The notes under the pieces: model-generated | The model's input: the letters and a program-made list of their open reading frames with translations, nothing else | What the model was told of the DNA's origin: nothing | The model's database searches: none | Shown here: one piece after another, positions 1-8,368 of the stretch | How the letters are laid out: every line of letters begins with the position of its first letter | How positions within the stretch are numbered: the first letter of the stretch is position 1 | From: an uncultured Oribacterium sp. | GTDB lineage: Bacteria > Bacillota > Clostridia > Lachnospirales > Lachnospiraceae | Assembly (NCBI GenBank): GCA_900772695.1 | Contig: CAAGRO010000157.1 | Span: 1-18,125 of the forward strand | Direction: 5' to 3' | Length of the DNA stretch: 18,125 bases | Made by a program: the position numbers and the translations under genes

Positions 1-15
1 CAGACAGCGGATTTA

Positions 16-24
16 TGGTATAAT
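16..24 (+). promoter_or_regulatory. Extended -10 promoter element at the window's left edge
   Basis: The sequence TGGTATAAT is a perfect TATAAT hexamer (19-24) preceded by the TGn extension typical of Gram-positive extended -10 promoters. A -35 would fall at or beyond the left edge, so it cannot be judged. Transcription would start near base 31, inside the first AAAATGTTGA repeat. A second candidate lies within the array: TTGAAG (69-74), an 18-base spacer, TATAAA (93-98). Either could serve the AAA ATPase gene at 239. Confidence 0.4.
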
Positions 25-29
25 TACGC

Positions 30-105
30 AAAATGTTGATGAAGAAACATTTTAAGTTCTGAAAATGTTGAAGCGTCGTACATTTTGGGTATATAAAATG
101 TTGAA
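30..105. repeat. Phased direct/inverted AAAATGTTGA repeat array
   Basis: AAAATGTTGA(A/T) occurs three times in direct orientation at 30-40, 62-72 and 95-105, with periods of 32 and 33 bases (about three helical turns). Inverted half-copies lie between them: AACATTTT at 46-53 and ACATTTT at 80-86. Each direct copy plus the following inverted copy can form a small hairpin. The layout overlaps and follows a promoter and looks like a multi-site operator for a regulator not encoded here, or a structured leader. No known factor is assigned. Confidence 0.6.
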
Positions 106-238
106 ACAGATGCGCTTTCAGACCGGATTACAGGTCTGGGATGGACTGTGAATTTACTTTATCTCGTTCAGATGGTGCAGGCAAGAACGGAATGGTACAC
201 TGAGCGATGCGAAAATCGTAGTGCATGGGAGAACAGTT

Positions 239-1546
239 ATGTTAAGACGAAAAGCAGCTGATGCTTTAAAACACTGGGTTCGTACGAAGGACAGAAAGTG
301 TCTGGTGCTCCAGGGAGCCAGACAGACTGGGAAAACGTATATCGTAGAGCGTTTTGCGGAGGAGAATTTCGAGGAGCTTCTTGAGATCAATTTCAAGGAG
401 ATGCCATCAGCGAAGGAGATTTTTGCAGGTGACCTGACGGTAGATACGATGGTGATGGCGATGCGCTTCCGCTTTCCTGAAAAGCAAATCCAGCCTGGAA
501 AAACCCTGATCTTTCTAGATGAGATTCAGGAGTGTGAGGAAGCCATCACTTCGTTGAAATTCTGGGCGATCGACCAGCGCTTCGATGTGATCGCCTCCGG
601 ATCGTTACTGGGCATCGATTATAAACGTGCGTCCTCGTATCCGATTGGATATGTAGATTATTACGAGATGCATGGACTGGATTTCGAAGAATTCTTATGG
701 GGGATGGGGATCTCCGAAGACATGATCGGGGAGCTCCGCACATTTCTTCAGACGAAAAAGGCAATTCCGGAAGCGATTCATACGCAGATGATGAGCTACT
801 ACAGACGGTATATTGCGATCGGAGGCATGCCGGAAGCAGTGCAGAAATATATGGATACGAAGGATTTCCGTGAAGTGGACCGGATACAGCGGAACCTTCT
901 GCAGGGATATCTTTACGATATCGCACATTATGCGAGTGCAGAAGAAAAGGTGAAAGCGGAAAAGTGCTACTTATCGCTGGGAAAACAGCTGCTGGATAAA
1001 GAAAATCATAAGTTCCAGTATAAAGAGATCGAGCATGGAGCCAGAGCACAAAAATACTATTCGAGTATAGAGTGGCTGCTGAGAGCGGATATGGTGCACT
1101 TATCGAGACGTGTTACCGATGTCCGTTTTGACCTCGACGACTATGCGAGAGACGACTTCTTTCGAGCGTATACCACCGATTTATCGCTGCTTCTGGCGAT
1201 GAAGGATTTTTCGCTGAAGCAGCGAATCGTCGAAAATACGCTGACGGGCAGCTCGAAGGGTGGATTTTTCGAGTGTGCCATCGCCGATGCACTGTATAAA
1301 AAGGGCTATGCCCTGTATTTCTATAAAAACGAAACAAATACGAGAGAAATCGACGTCATCATACAGAAGGATGGAGAGGTGGTTCCGATCGAAATAAAGA
1401 GTGGGAATACCCGCGCGAATTCACTGAAATCGCTGATGAAAAATCACGAAGACATCCACTATGGATATAAGTTTATCGATGGAAACATCGGTATGAGTGA
1501 CGAAAATATCATCACACTGCCACTTTATATGGCTGCATTTATCTAA
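239..1546 (+). CDS. AAA family ATPase with DUF4143 C-terminal domain
   Basis: A 435-residue protein of the AAA_14/DUF4143 group, common accessory ATPases of unknown physiological role in gut bacteria and archaea. The Walker A motif GARQTGKT is at residues 26-33 and the Walker B LIFLDE at about 90-95. A sensor-like ASGSLLG follows. The C-terminal third carries the family domain and ends in a PD-(D/E)xK-like pattern (D372 and E385-x-K387, in EIDVII and PIEIKSG), so a nuclease-like fold is possible. No signal peptide or membrane segment is seen. I chose ATG 239, since GGGAGA at 227-232 is well spaced for it; a GTG at 221 would add six residues but lacks a comparable site. It ends 29 bases before the kinase gene but has no obvious link to sugar use. 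Family call is firm; function is unknown. Confidence 0.85.
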   Translation: MLRRKAADALKHWVRTKDRKCLVLQGARQTGKTYIVERFAEENFEELLEINFKEMPSAKEIFAGDLTVDTMVMAMRFRFPEKQIQPGKTLIFLDEIQECEEAITSLKFWAIDQRFDVIASGSLLGIDYKRASSYPIGYVDYYEMHGLDFEEFLWGMGISEDMIGELRTFLQTKKAIPEAIHTQMMSYYRRYIAIGGMPEAVQKYMDTKDFREVDRIQRNLLQGYLYDIAHYASAEEKVKAEKCYLSLGKQLLDKENHKFQYKEIEHGARAQKYYSSIEWLLRADMVHLSRRVTDVRFDLDDYARDDFFRAYTTDLSLLLAMKDFSLKQRIVENTLTGSSKGGFFECAIADALYKKGYALYFYKNETNTREIDVIIQKDGEVVPIEIKSGNTRANSLKSLMKNHEDIHYGYKFIDGNIGMSDENIITLPLYMAAFI

Positions 1547-1575
1547 GCGCTGAAGGATTTCGGAAGGAAGTCGGT

Positions 1576-3372
1576 ATGTGGAATAAAATTTTCGGAAAGA
1601 CCTTACGATCGCAGCTGATCCGCTATAACATCGCCATCATCTGCATCATCGATGTTTTTATCAATGCGTATGCATACACGACGTCGAACCGAAGAATCGT
1701 CGAGATGGCCAGTACCTCGCTCGAGCATAATGTCGAGAGCATCAGTAATCAGTATCAGGTGGCCTACGATGAGATGATGAATGTCATCCTGAACAGTACG
1801 GAGCGGGAGCTGATTGATTTTGATACGATGAGCAGTACGAGTGAGGCGAAGAGAAATCGTCTCGGGCTCGAGTATGTGCAAATTCTCAAGGATTACTGTA
1901 CGGTTATCGAATATGGAAAATATATATCGCGACTCATCATCTTCGATAATAATGGAAACCGGGTGCAGGCGGGGGCGCTGTTCGGAAGCAACGATGACAT
2001 GGAACGGCTGAAGTCTGCACCGTGGCTGCAGACCGAGTGTGAAAAGAGTATCGAGATGTATCCGCTGCAGCTGGTCGACGCGCCTTTTTTTCAGAAGGAT
2101 GGGGATATCCTGCCGATTGCACGGAAGATCACCCGGCATCAGAAGAAGACACAGATCTACACTGTGCTGTGTATTTCGTCCGCACTGTACAGGGATGTTC
2201 TGCGGCAGGATACGTCCGGGCATGAAATTCTGGTGGCGACGGAAAGCGGGCAGAAAATCGCTTCCATCGGAGAACGTGCAGACGTTTCGGAGGAAAACGA
2301 TGCCCTGATGCAGCAGCTTCTGAGCGCAGGCAGGGAAAAAGGAATCGAGAAACTGAACGTGCATGGCGAAGAGTGCCTGGTCGGCTATGAGAAAAATCCG
2401 ATCAGTGGCATCCTGGTCTGTGAAATCATGCCGCTGCGAGAGCTGCTGAATGACCGACTGATGCTGATTGAGGCGATCGTGCTGATGTTTATGGCGAGCC
2501 TTTTCTTCGGCATCGTTCTTTCTGTGCTGCTCAGTCGGAAAATCGATAAGCCGATTCGGAAGCTGATGGCCCATATTTCCAGAATCGCCGAGGGCGAGTT
2601 CGAACGGGATCCTTCCATCGAAAGTGAGGATGAAATCGGGCAGGTGGGAAAGATCATCAACGACATGTCCGGTAAAATCGACACGCTCATGACGGAGCAG
2701 ATCGAGACGGAGAAGGAAAAGGGAAGTCTCGAGCTCAAGATGCTCCAGGCACAGATCAATCCGCACTTTTTATATAACACCCTGGATTCGATTCGCTGGA
2801 TCGCCGTGATACAGAAGAACAGCGGCATCGTAAAGATCGTGACGGCACTGTCCGGACTTCTGAAGAATATGGCGAAGGGATTTAATGAAAAGATCACCCT
2901 GCGGAAGGAACTGGATTTCCTGCAGGATTATGTGACGATCGAAAAGATGAAATATGTCGAGATGTTTGACCTCGAGGTCGTCGTAGAGGAAGAGCGCCTG
3001 TATGAAGCACGGATGATCAAGCTGACGCTGCAGCCGCTGGTGGAAAATGCGATTTTTAACGGCATCGAGCCGGCTGGAAAACCGGGCCTGATCTCGATTT
3101 ATGTCGGAGAGGACGCGGGCGTGCTGAAGATCACGGTCCGTGATAATGGTGTAGGTATCCCGGAGGAAAAGCTGAAGACGATTCTGGAGCACACCGAAAA
3201 GGTAAAGAGCAGCAGTATGAGCGGTATCGGTCTCCCAAATGTAGATCGACGCATCAAGCTCTATTATGGTGAAAACTATGGTCTCCGGATCCGAAGTGAA
3301 GTGGGGAAGTTTACGGAGATCACGGTGGAGATGCCGCTGGAGTTTGCAGCCCCACAGGAGTTTGAAGACTGA
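1576..3372 (+). CDS. YesM-type sensor histidine kinase
   Basis: A 598-residue membrane sensor kinase that would autophosphorylate on an external sugar-related cue and pass phosphate to the response regulator encoded next. A first membrane segment lies at about 17-35, an extracellular sensing domain of about 260 residues follows, then a second segment at about 295-319 and a HAMP linker to about 373. The phosphoacceptor motif QINPHFLYNTLDSIRW has H397. The N box is QPLVENAIFNG (N491), and the G1 and G2 boxes are DNGVGIP (from D523) and SGIGLPNVDRR. This His_kinase plus HATPase_c order is that of the YesM/LytS-like kinases that control carbohydrate ABC loci in Firmicutes. A GGAAGGAAG-like site precedes ATG 1576. 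The stop is 14 bases from the regulator start, so both are cotranscribed. The ligand is inferred only from the neighbouring genes. Confidence 0.93.
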   Translation: MWNKIFGKTLRSQLIRYNIAIICIIDVFINAYAYTTSNRRIVEMASTSLEHNVESISNQYQVAYDEMMNVILNSTERELIDFDTMSSTSEAKRNRLGLEYVQILKDYCTVIEYGKYISRLIIFDNNGNRVQAGALFGSNDDMERLKSAPWLQTECEKSIEMYPLQLVDAPFFQKDGDILPIARKITRHQKKTQIYTVLCISSALYRDVLRQDTSGHEILVATESGQKIASIGERADVSEENDALMQQLLSAGREKGIEKLNVHGEECLVGYEKNPISGILVCEIMPLRELLNDRLMLIEAIVLMFMASLFFGIVLSVLLSRKIDKPIRKLMAHISRIAEGEFERDPSIESEDEIGQVGKIINDMSGKIDTLMTEQIETEKEKGSLELKMLQAQINPHFLYNTLDSIRWIAVIQKNSGIVKIVTALSGLLKNMAKGFNEKITLRKELDFLQDYVTIEKMKYVEMFDLEVVVEEERLYEARMIKLTLQPLVENAIFNGIEPAGKPGLISIYVGEDAGVLKITVRDNGVGIPEEKLKTILEHTEKVKSSSMSGIGLPNVDRRIKLYYGENYGLRIRSEVGKFTEITVEMPLEFAAPQEFED

Positions 3373-3386
3373 CAGGAGGTGGAAGG

Positions 3387-4982
3387 ATGTATCGAGTGAT
3401 GATCGTGGATGATGAACCCTTAATACTCGCGGGTATCGCCTCAATGATCGACTGGTCTGCGCAGAACATGGAAATCATCTGTAAGGCTTCGAATGGGCAG
3501 CAGGCGCTGGAACAGATGAAGGAGCAGCGGCCGGATATCGTCATCACGGATATCAAGATGCCGGGGATGAATGGCCTCGAGCTGATGCGAACTGCCCGCG
3601 AGCAGGGCTATGATGGGGTCGCGTTTATCCTGCTGACAAACCTCGAGGAGTTTCAGCTGGCGAAGGAGGCATTGCGTCTCGGTGCGGTGGACTATCTCGT
3701 GAAGATGGAGCTGACCGAGGAGAAGCTCCGGGAAAGCCTGCAGCATGCCATCGAGAAGTGTGGCTCGACGGGGAGAGATCAGGCACATGAGGCACTTTCG
3801 CCGGCGATGAATGCGCAGAAATGTGTGGAGCATCTGCTCGTAGGCGATGCTTTCGGCGAGGGGGCGACCTGGACCTCCGCAGAGCAGTACCTGAAGGAAC
3901 CGGTGGCGGTACTGATCAACTTCGACTATGGCTATCGCCAGTATACGGAACGCTTCACCAGAGAAGAACAGCGAAAAATCCTGATGTTTGCCGAGGATAT
4001 CATCGGGCAGATGGTAAAAGGCTATTTCGATGCCTATACGCTGCTGCATCGAGGTGTGGATGGGCTGCTGCTCGTCGTTTCGACGGAGCAGATCGAGAGC
4101 TATCAGGACAAGCTGAGAAATATGATGACCCGGCTCAGCTCTGTGGTCCGGGACTACTTCGAGGTTCCGGTATCGCTTGCTGTCAGTGAGCGAAAGGAAA
4201 GTCTGAAGGAATTTGAGATGATGCTGTATGAAGCGATGACGGCCATGAACTACCATTTCAGCCATGCGGAGGATGCCATCGTCTTCTATACAGGCGAGAT
4301 GGAAGCGAAGTCGGCGCATACAGCAAACTTTCACATCGGGATCGTACGGCATGACATCTATATGGCGGTGATGGCAAACGATGGAGAGAAGCTGAGTGAC
4401 ATCGTGAATCAGGTGATCCGGCTGCTGGAGGAGTACCGCCCACCGAAGGAGCAGGCGGTGAATGCCTGTGCCAACCTGTACTTCTATACCTCGATGCTGT
4501 TCAGTACAGATGAAAGCGCATTTCCGTATGAGGTAAATATCATGGAGAAGCTGGGACAGATGGGCACCTTGGAACAGATCGTTGAGTGGATCTCCATGTT
4601 CCGGGATGCCGTCGCCCATGCGCTCGATGAGCGAAGCGATCAGAAAACCGATATCATCGCAGCGCAGGCCTGCCGATATGTTCGTGAACACTATCAGGAC
4701 AAGCTGACACTGGGGCAGGTGGCAGAAGCGCTGGGCATCAGCTCGGGCTATCTCAGCACCGTGTTTTCGAAGCATGTAGGTGAATCATTCAGTAATTATG
4801 TCGCGGAAGTGAAGGTCGAAAAAGCGAAGGAGCTGCTGAAGGAGCATCGGTATATGATGTATGAGATATCCGATCAGCTCGGCTTCGAAAACCCGTTTTA
4901 TTTCAGCAAAGTGTTCAAAAAATTCGCCGGCGTTTCTCCGAAAGAATACGAAGCCCAGTGCGCTTTTTCGAAGAAAGTATAA
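3387..4982 (+). CDS. YesN-type response regulator, receiver plus AraC helix-turn-helix
   Basis: A 531-residue cytoplasmic DNA-binding regulator and partner of the kinase just upstream. Residues 1 to about 120 are a CheY-like receiver: acidic pocket D8/D9, phosphoacceptor D55 in VITDIKMPG, and the conserved lysine in VDYLVKMEL. The usual SGYDDF-like segment reads LTNLEEFQLAKEAL, which is normal for YesN proteins. A long middle region of unknown fold follows. The last ~100 residues are an AraC-type double helix-turn-helix (LTLGQVAEALGISSGYLSTV and ISDQLGFENPFYFSKVFKKF). A strong AGGAGGTGG site precedes ATG 3387. The likely target is the promoter of the binding-protein operon in 4983-5126, but I could not pick out a convincing direct-repeat site there. 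Confidence 0.93.
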   Translation: MYRVMIVDDEPLILAGIASMIDWSAQNMEIICKASNGQQALEQMKEQRPDIVITDIKMPGMNGLELMRTAREQGYDGVAFILLTNLEEFQLAKEALRLGAVDYLVKMELTEEKLRESLQHAIEKCGSTGRDQAHEALSPAMNAQKCVEHLLVGDAFGEGATWTSAEQYLKEPVAVLINFDYGYRQYTERFTREEQRKILMFAEDIIGQMVKGYFDAYTLLHRGVDGLLLVVSTEQIESYQDKLRNMMTRLSSVVRDYFEVPVSLAVSERKESLKEFEMMLYEAMTAMNYHFSHAEDAIVFYTGEMEAKSAHTANFHIGIVRHDIYMAVMANDGEKLSDIVNQVIRLLEEYRPPKEQAVNACANLYFYTSMLFSTDESAFPYEVNIMEKLGQMGTLEQIVEWISMFRDAVAHALDERSDQKTDIIAAQACRYVREHYQDKLTLGQVAEALGISSGYLSTVFSKHVGESFSNYVAEVKVEKAKELLKEHRYMMYEISDQLGFENPFYFSKVFKKFAGVSPKEYEAQCAFSKKV

Positions 4983-5126
4983 AAATGTGAAGATCGTATA
5001 TGGTTTTGTGAAACCCTTCTGAATATAAGATATAAAAAATGAACTGAGTGGATGGGGAAAAGCAGTGCATTTTAGTACATTATCTACATCAGATTTATGA
5101 ACCGTTATGTAAGGGAGGGTTTCATT

Positions 5127-6470
5127 ATGAAATGGAGTAAGGCTTTATCACTTGTGGCGATGATGTCGATGGCAGCAGCCGTGACGGGCTGTGGCAGCAG
5201 GCAGCCGGAAACGGCACAGACGACCGCAGCGGCAGCAGAGGCTGGCACGGAAGCAGCGGCAGCAGAGACTACTGCGGCAGCGAGCGGCGAAAAGAAGGTA
5301 CTGACGGTATCTGTCTGGGACAATGATGCCACACCGCAGTTTACAGCGGTGACCGATGCGTTCCTCGCACAGCATCCGGATGTAGACATTCAGTTTATCG
5401 ACGCGCCGTCCGACGATTACAATAATAAGGTGACCGTGATGCTCGCCGGTGGTGGTGCAGATCCGGACGTCATCTTCGTCAAGGATACAGAGAACCAGAT
5501 GACCATGAAGGACAAGGGTCAGATCCTGAATCTCGACGAGTATATCAAGAAGGATAACGTCGACCTCGGCATCTACCAGGGCGTCGCGGATCAGTTAAAG
5601 ATGGATGGCAGCAATTATACGCTTCCGTTCCGTAAGGACTGGTACATGCTGTACTTCAACAAGGACCTGTTCGATGCCGCCGGCGTGGATTACCCATCTT
5701 CGGATATGACCTGGGAGGCGTACGAAGAGCTGGCCCGCAAGATGACGAGTGGAGAGGGCAGCAGCAAGGTCTATGGTACACATGATCATACTTGGCAGGC
5801 ACTGGTTTCCAACTGGGCGGTACAGGATGGTAAGAACACGCTGATGAGCGACGACTACAGCTTCATGAAGCCATACTACGAGCAGGCGCTCCGCATGCAG
5901 AAGGACGGCATCATGCAGGATTATGCGAACCTGAAGACGGGCAGCATCCACTATATCAGTGTCTTCGAGCAGCAGCAGTGCGCGATGCTTCCGATGGGCT
6001 CCTGGTTTATCGGAACCCTGATCAAGGATAAGAACGAAGGAAAGTTTGACTTCAACTGGGGTGTAACGACGATCCCTCATCCGGCAGATACGGAGGCCGG
6101 TGCCACCGTCGGCTCCACCACACCGGTCGCGATCAATGCAAAGACCGACGATCCGGACCTCGCCTGGGAGTATGTGAAGTTCGTTACCGGTGAAGAGGGT
6201 GCGCTCGCACTTGCAGAGAACGGTATCTTCCCGGCAGCTTCGACCGATGCCATCAATGAAAAGCTTGCGGAGATCGAAGGCTTCCCTGCAGACGGTGCGC
6301 CGGCACTCGAGATTACCAGCTGGGTGCTGGATCGTCCGATCGATGCGAAGATGGCTGCGGTACGTAAGGTGCTCGAGGAGGAGCATGACCTCATCATGAT
6401 CGGTGAAGAGGACGTGGATACCGGTATCGAGAATATGAATCAGAGAGCGAAGGAAGCGAAGGAAGACTGA
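5127..6470 (+). CDS. Sugar ABC transporter substrate-binding lipoprotein
   Basis: A 447-residue family 1 extracellular solute-binding protein that would capture an oligosaccharide at the cell surface and hand it to the two permeases downstream. The N-terminus is a lipoprotein signal ending in VTGC (lipidated C22), followed by a low-complexity Ala/Thr/Glu linker to about residue 53. The mature fold starts at KKVLTVSVWDND. I chose ATG 5127, which has GGGAGGG eight bases upstream and begins the signal peptide cleanly; an in-frame ATG at 5097 would add ten residues in front of the signal. Upstream, 4983-5126 is AT-rich and holds weak promoter-like elements (TTGTGA at 5006, TATAAA at 5031, 19 apart), as expected for an activator-dependent promoter. 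The ligand is not evident from the protein; the enzymes nearby suggest a uronic-acid oligosaccharide. Confidence 0.95.
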   Translation: MKWSKALSLVAMMSMAAAVTGCGSRQPETAQTTAAAAEAGTEAAAAETTAAASGEKKVLTVSVWDNDATPQFTAVTDAFLAQHPDVDIQFIDAPSDDYNNKVTVMLAGGGADPDVIFVKDTENQMTMKDKGQILNLDEYIKKDNVDLGIYQGVADQLKMDGSNYTLPFRKDWYMLYFNKDLFDAAGVDYPSSDMTWEAYEELARKMTSGEGSSKVYGTHDHTWQALVSNWAVQDGKNTLMSDDYSFMKPYYEQALRMQKDGIMQDYANLKTGSIHYISVFEQQQCAMLPMGSWFIGTLIKDKNEGKFDFNWGVTTIPHPADTEAGATVGSTTPVAINAKTDDPDLAWEYVKFVTGEEGALALAENGIFPAASTDAINEKLAEIEGFPADGAPALEITSWVLDRPIDAKMAAVRKVLEEEHDLIMIGEEDVDTGIENMNQRAKEAKED

Positions 6471-6558
6471 TTTCCCTTGCCTGAAAACCTGATTTGCGAC
6501 TGTCCCTGCGCAGGTGTGAAAGGGCGGCCGTAAAAAACAGTACTGAAAAAATAAGCAT

Positions 6559-6606
6559 AAAAGAGCACCTGATACTGATTTTTGCAGCTCAGGTGCTCTT
6601 TTTGTA
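6559..6606 (+). terminator. Intercistronic hairpin terminator after the binding-protein gene
   Basis: A 12-14 base-pair stem (AAGAGCACCTGA at 6561-6572 with its complement at 6589-6600) closes a 16-base loop and runs into TTTTT. It lies between the binding-protein stop and the first permease start. No promoter of comparable quality follows, so it probably acts as a partial terminator that lets a fraction of transcripts continue. That is the usual way a binding protein is made in excess over its permeases. Confidence 0.85.
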
Positions 6607-6632
6607 CCCAAAATACATGGAGAGAACAGAAA

Positions 6633-7526
6633 ATGACAGGACAGCAGAAGAGAACGTTAAAAAGAAATCTGATCGGCTATTCATTCGTCCTTCCGAATTT
6701 CATCGGTTATTTCATATTCGTATTCTTACCGGTGATCTTCACCTTCGTGCTTTGCGTGATGAAATGGGATGGATCGGATGCGCCGATGAAATTTGTGGGG
6801 ATACAGAATTTCGTGAAACTGTTTCATGACAGCGGATTCATCATTTCGCTGAAAAATACACTGGTCTATGCGGTATGGACCGTACCGCTGACCATGGTCG
6901 CCGCACTCCTCATCGCGGTGCTTCTGAATTCAAAAATCAAGGGCATCATCCTCTTTCGTACGGCCTTTTTCTTCCCGTATGTCGCATCGCTGGTTGCAGT
7001 CGGTGCTGTATGGAATATGCTTTTCCAGCCGGAATTCGGTCCGATCAATGAGTTTCTGAAATTCATCGGCATCCAGAATCCGCCACGCTGGTGTGCATCC
7101 ACAGACTGGGCCATGACGGTCATCGTCATCGTAAGTGTGTGGAAGTACATGGGTTACTACATGGTCGTGTATCTGGCCGCCCTCCAGGGCATCTCGAAGG
7201 ACCTCTATGAGGCCGCCAGCATCGATGGCGCGACCGGCTTCAACAAATTCCGCTATATCACCATTCCGATGCTGACACCGACCACCTTCTTCGTCGTGAT
7301 CATGCTGACCATTCAGTGCTTCAAGGTCTTTGATCTCATCTACGTCATGACTGGAGGCGGACCGGGCCGGGCGACGAACGTAATCGTAAATCATATTTAT
7401 AATGCCGCCTTCGTGGACTTCAAGTTCGGTTATGCAAGCGCGGGCGCCGTCGTGCTGTTCCTGATCGTTCTCGTGATCACGATGATCCAGTTCAAGGGCG
7501 AGAAGAAGTTTGTAGATTATATGTAA
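6633..7526 (+). CDS. Sugar ABC transporter permease, MalF/UgpA type
   Basis: A 297-residue integral membrane protein with about six transmembrane segments and the cytoplasmic EAA loop EAASIDGATGFNKFRYITIP that docks the ATPase. It forms a heterodimeric channel with the next gene product and receives substrate from the upstream lipoprotein. The start is ATG 6633 with GGAGAG at 6619-6624. An in-frame ATG at 6582 lies inside the terminator loop and has no ribosome binding site, so the longer form (17 extra residues) is rejected. The stop is 12 bases before the second permease. No ATPase gene occurs in the window; related systems borrow a shared MsmX/UgpC-like ATPase encoded elsewhere. Confidence 0.93.
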   Translation: MTGQQKRTLKRNLIGYSFVLPNFIGYFIFVFLPVIFTFVLCVMKWDGSDAPMKFVGIQNFVKLFHDSGFIISLKNTLVYAVWTVPLTMVAALLIAVLLNSKIKGIILFRTAFFFPYVASLVAVGAVWNMLFQPEFGPINEFLKFIGIQNPPRWCASTDWAMTVIVIVSVWKYMGYYMVVYLAALQGISKDLYEAASIDGATGFNKFRYITIPMLTPTTFFVVIMLTIQCFKVFDLIYVMTGGGPGRATNVIVNHIYNAAFVDFKFGYASAGAVVLFLIVLVITMIQFKGEKKFVDYM

Positions 7527-7538
7527 GGAGGCAGGAAA

Positions 7539-8366
7539 ATGCAATCAAAGCTGAATATAAAGAAAATTGCGGTCTATACCCTGCTGGGGCTCCTGACCGT
7601 GCTGGTGGTGATGCCGTTTATCTGGATGCTGCTGGCTTCCGTGAAGACGAGTAATGAGGTCTTCAGTATCCCGATGAAGCTCCTGCCGAAGAAATTTCAG
7701 TGGGTGAACTATCAGACGATCTGGAAGAAGATTCCGCTGCTTACCTTCTTTAAGAATACATTTAAGATCGCGGTGCTGACGACCATTCTTCAGGTGCTGA
7801 CAAGCTGCTTCGCCGCCTATGGATTTACGAAGATTCCGTTTAAGGGTCGGGATACACTGTTCCTTATTTCCGTGACGACCTTCGCGGTGCCATGGCAGGC
7901 CTACATGGTCAGCCAGTTCGCCCTCGTGTCAAGACTCCACCTGACAGATTCACACCTGGGACTCATCCTGATGCAGGCATTCTCCGGCTTCGGAGTCTTC
8001 CTGATCCGTCAGTTTATGATCTCGATTCCGAACGAGCTTCTGGAGGCCGCCCGTATCGATGGCCTCTCCGAGTATGGCATCTTCGCCCGCATCGCGCTCC
8101 CGCTGGTGAAGCCAGGCATCGCGACGCTGGTCATCTTTACCTTCGTCAATATCTGGAATGATTTCATGGGACCGCTCATCTACCTGAACAGCACACAGCT
8201 GAAGACGATCCAGCTCGGTATCCGTATGTTCATCTCGCAGTATGGCGCGGATTATGCGCTGATTATGGCGGCGTCGGTCTGCTCACTCATTCCGGTGCTG
8301 ATCGTATTTGTGATCTGTCAGCGCTGGTTCGTCGAAGGCATCATGGCAGGCGGTGTGAAGGGATAA
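7539..8366 (+). CDS. Sugar ABC transporter permease, MalG/UgpE type
   Basis: A 275-residue inner-membrane permease, second half of the transport channel. A hydrophobic helix lies near the N-terminus (LLGLLTVLVVMPFIWMLLAS), a periplasmic-side loop follows, then about five more segments. The EAA loop EAARIDGLSEYGIFARIALP is the ATPase contact. AAGGAGG sits seven bases before ATG 7539. The stop is followed after two bases by the start of the lyase gene, so import and breakdown are tightly coupled in one mRNA. The family call is firm; substrate specificity is inferred from the enzymes that follow. Confidence 0.94.
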   Translation: MQSKLNIKKIAVYTLLGLLTVLVVMPFIWMLLASVKTSNEVFSIPMKLLPKKFQWVNYQTIWKKIPLLTFFKNTFKIAVLTTILQVLTSCFAAYGFTKIPFKGRDTLFLISVTTFAVPWQAYMVSQFALVSRLHLTDSHLGLILMQAFSGFGVFLIRQFMISIPNELLEAARIDGLSEYGIFARIALPLVKPGIATLVIFTFVNIWNDFMGPLIYLNSTQLKTIQLGIRMFISQYGADYALIMAASVCSLIPVLIVFVICQRWFVEGIMAGGVKG

Positions 8367-8368
8367 TC

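Noticed and set aside
30..105. The left-edge repeats as a CRISPR remnant
   Set aside because: The repeated unit is only about 11 bases, inverted copies are interleaved, and no cas gene or longer repeat is present.
1603..2766. A 387-residue - strand frame
   Set aside because: It is antisense to the histidine kinase, which has all catalytic boxes. The shadow composition (Leu/His/Arg/Asp) is typical of reverse-frame noise.
3441..4775. A 444-residue open frame on the - strand
   Set aside because: It is the antisense shadow of the response regulator, whose frame has complete receiver and AraC motifs. The shadow has no recognisable domain and arises from GC-rich codon positions.
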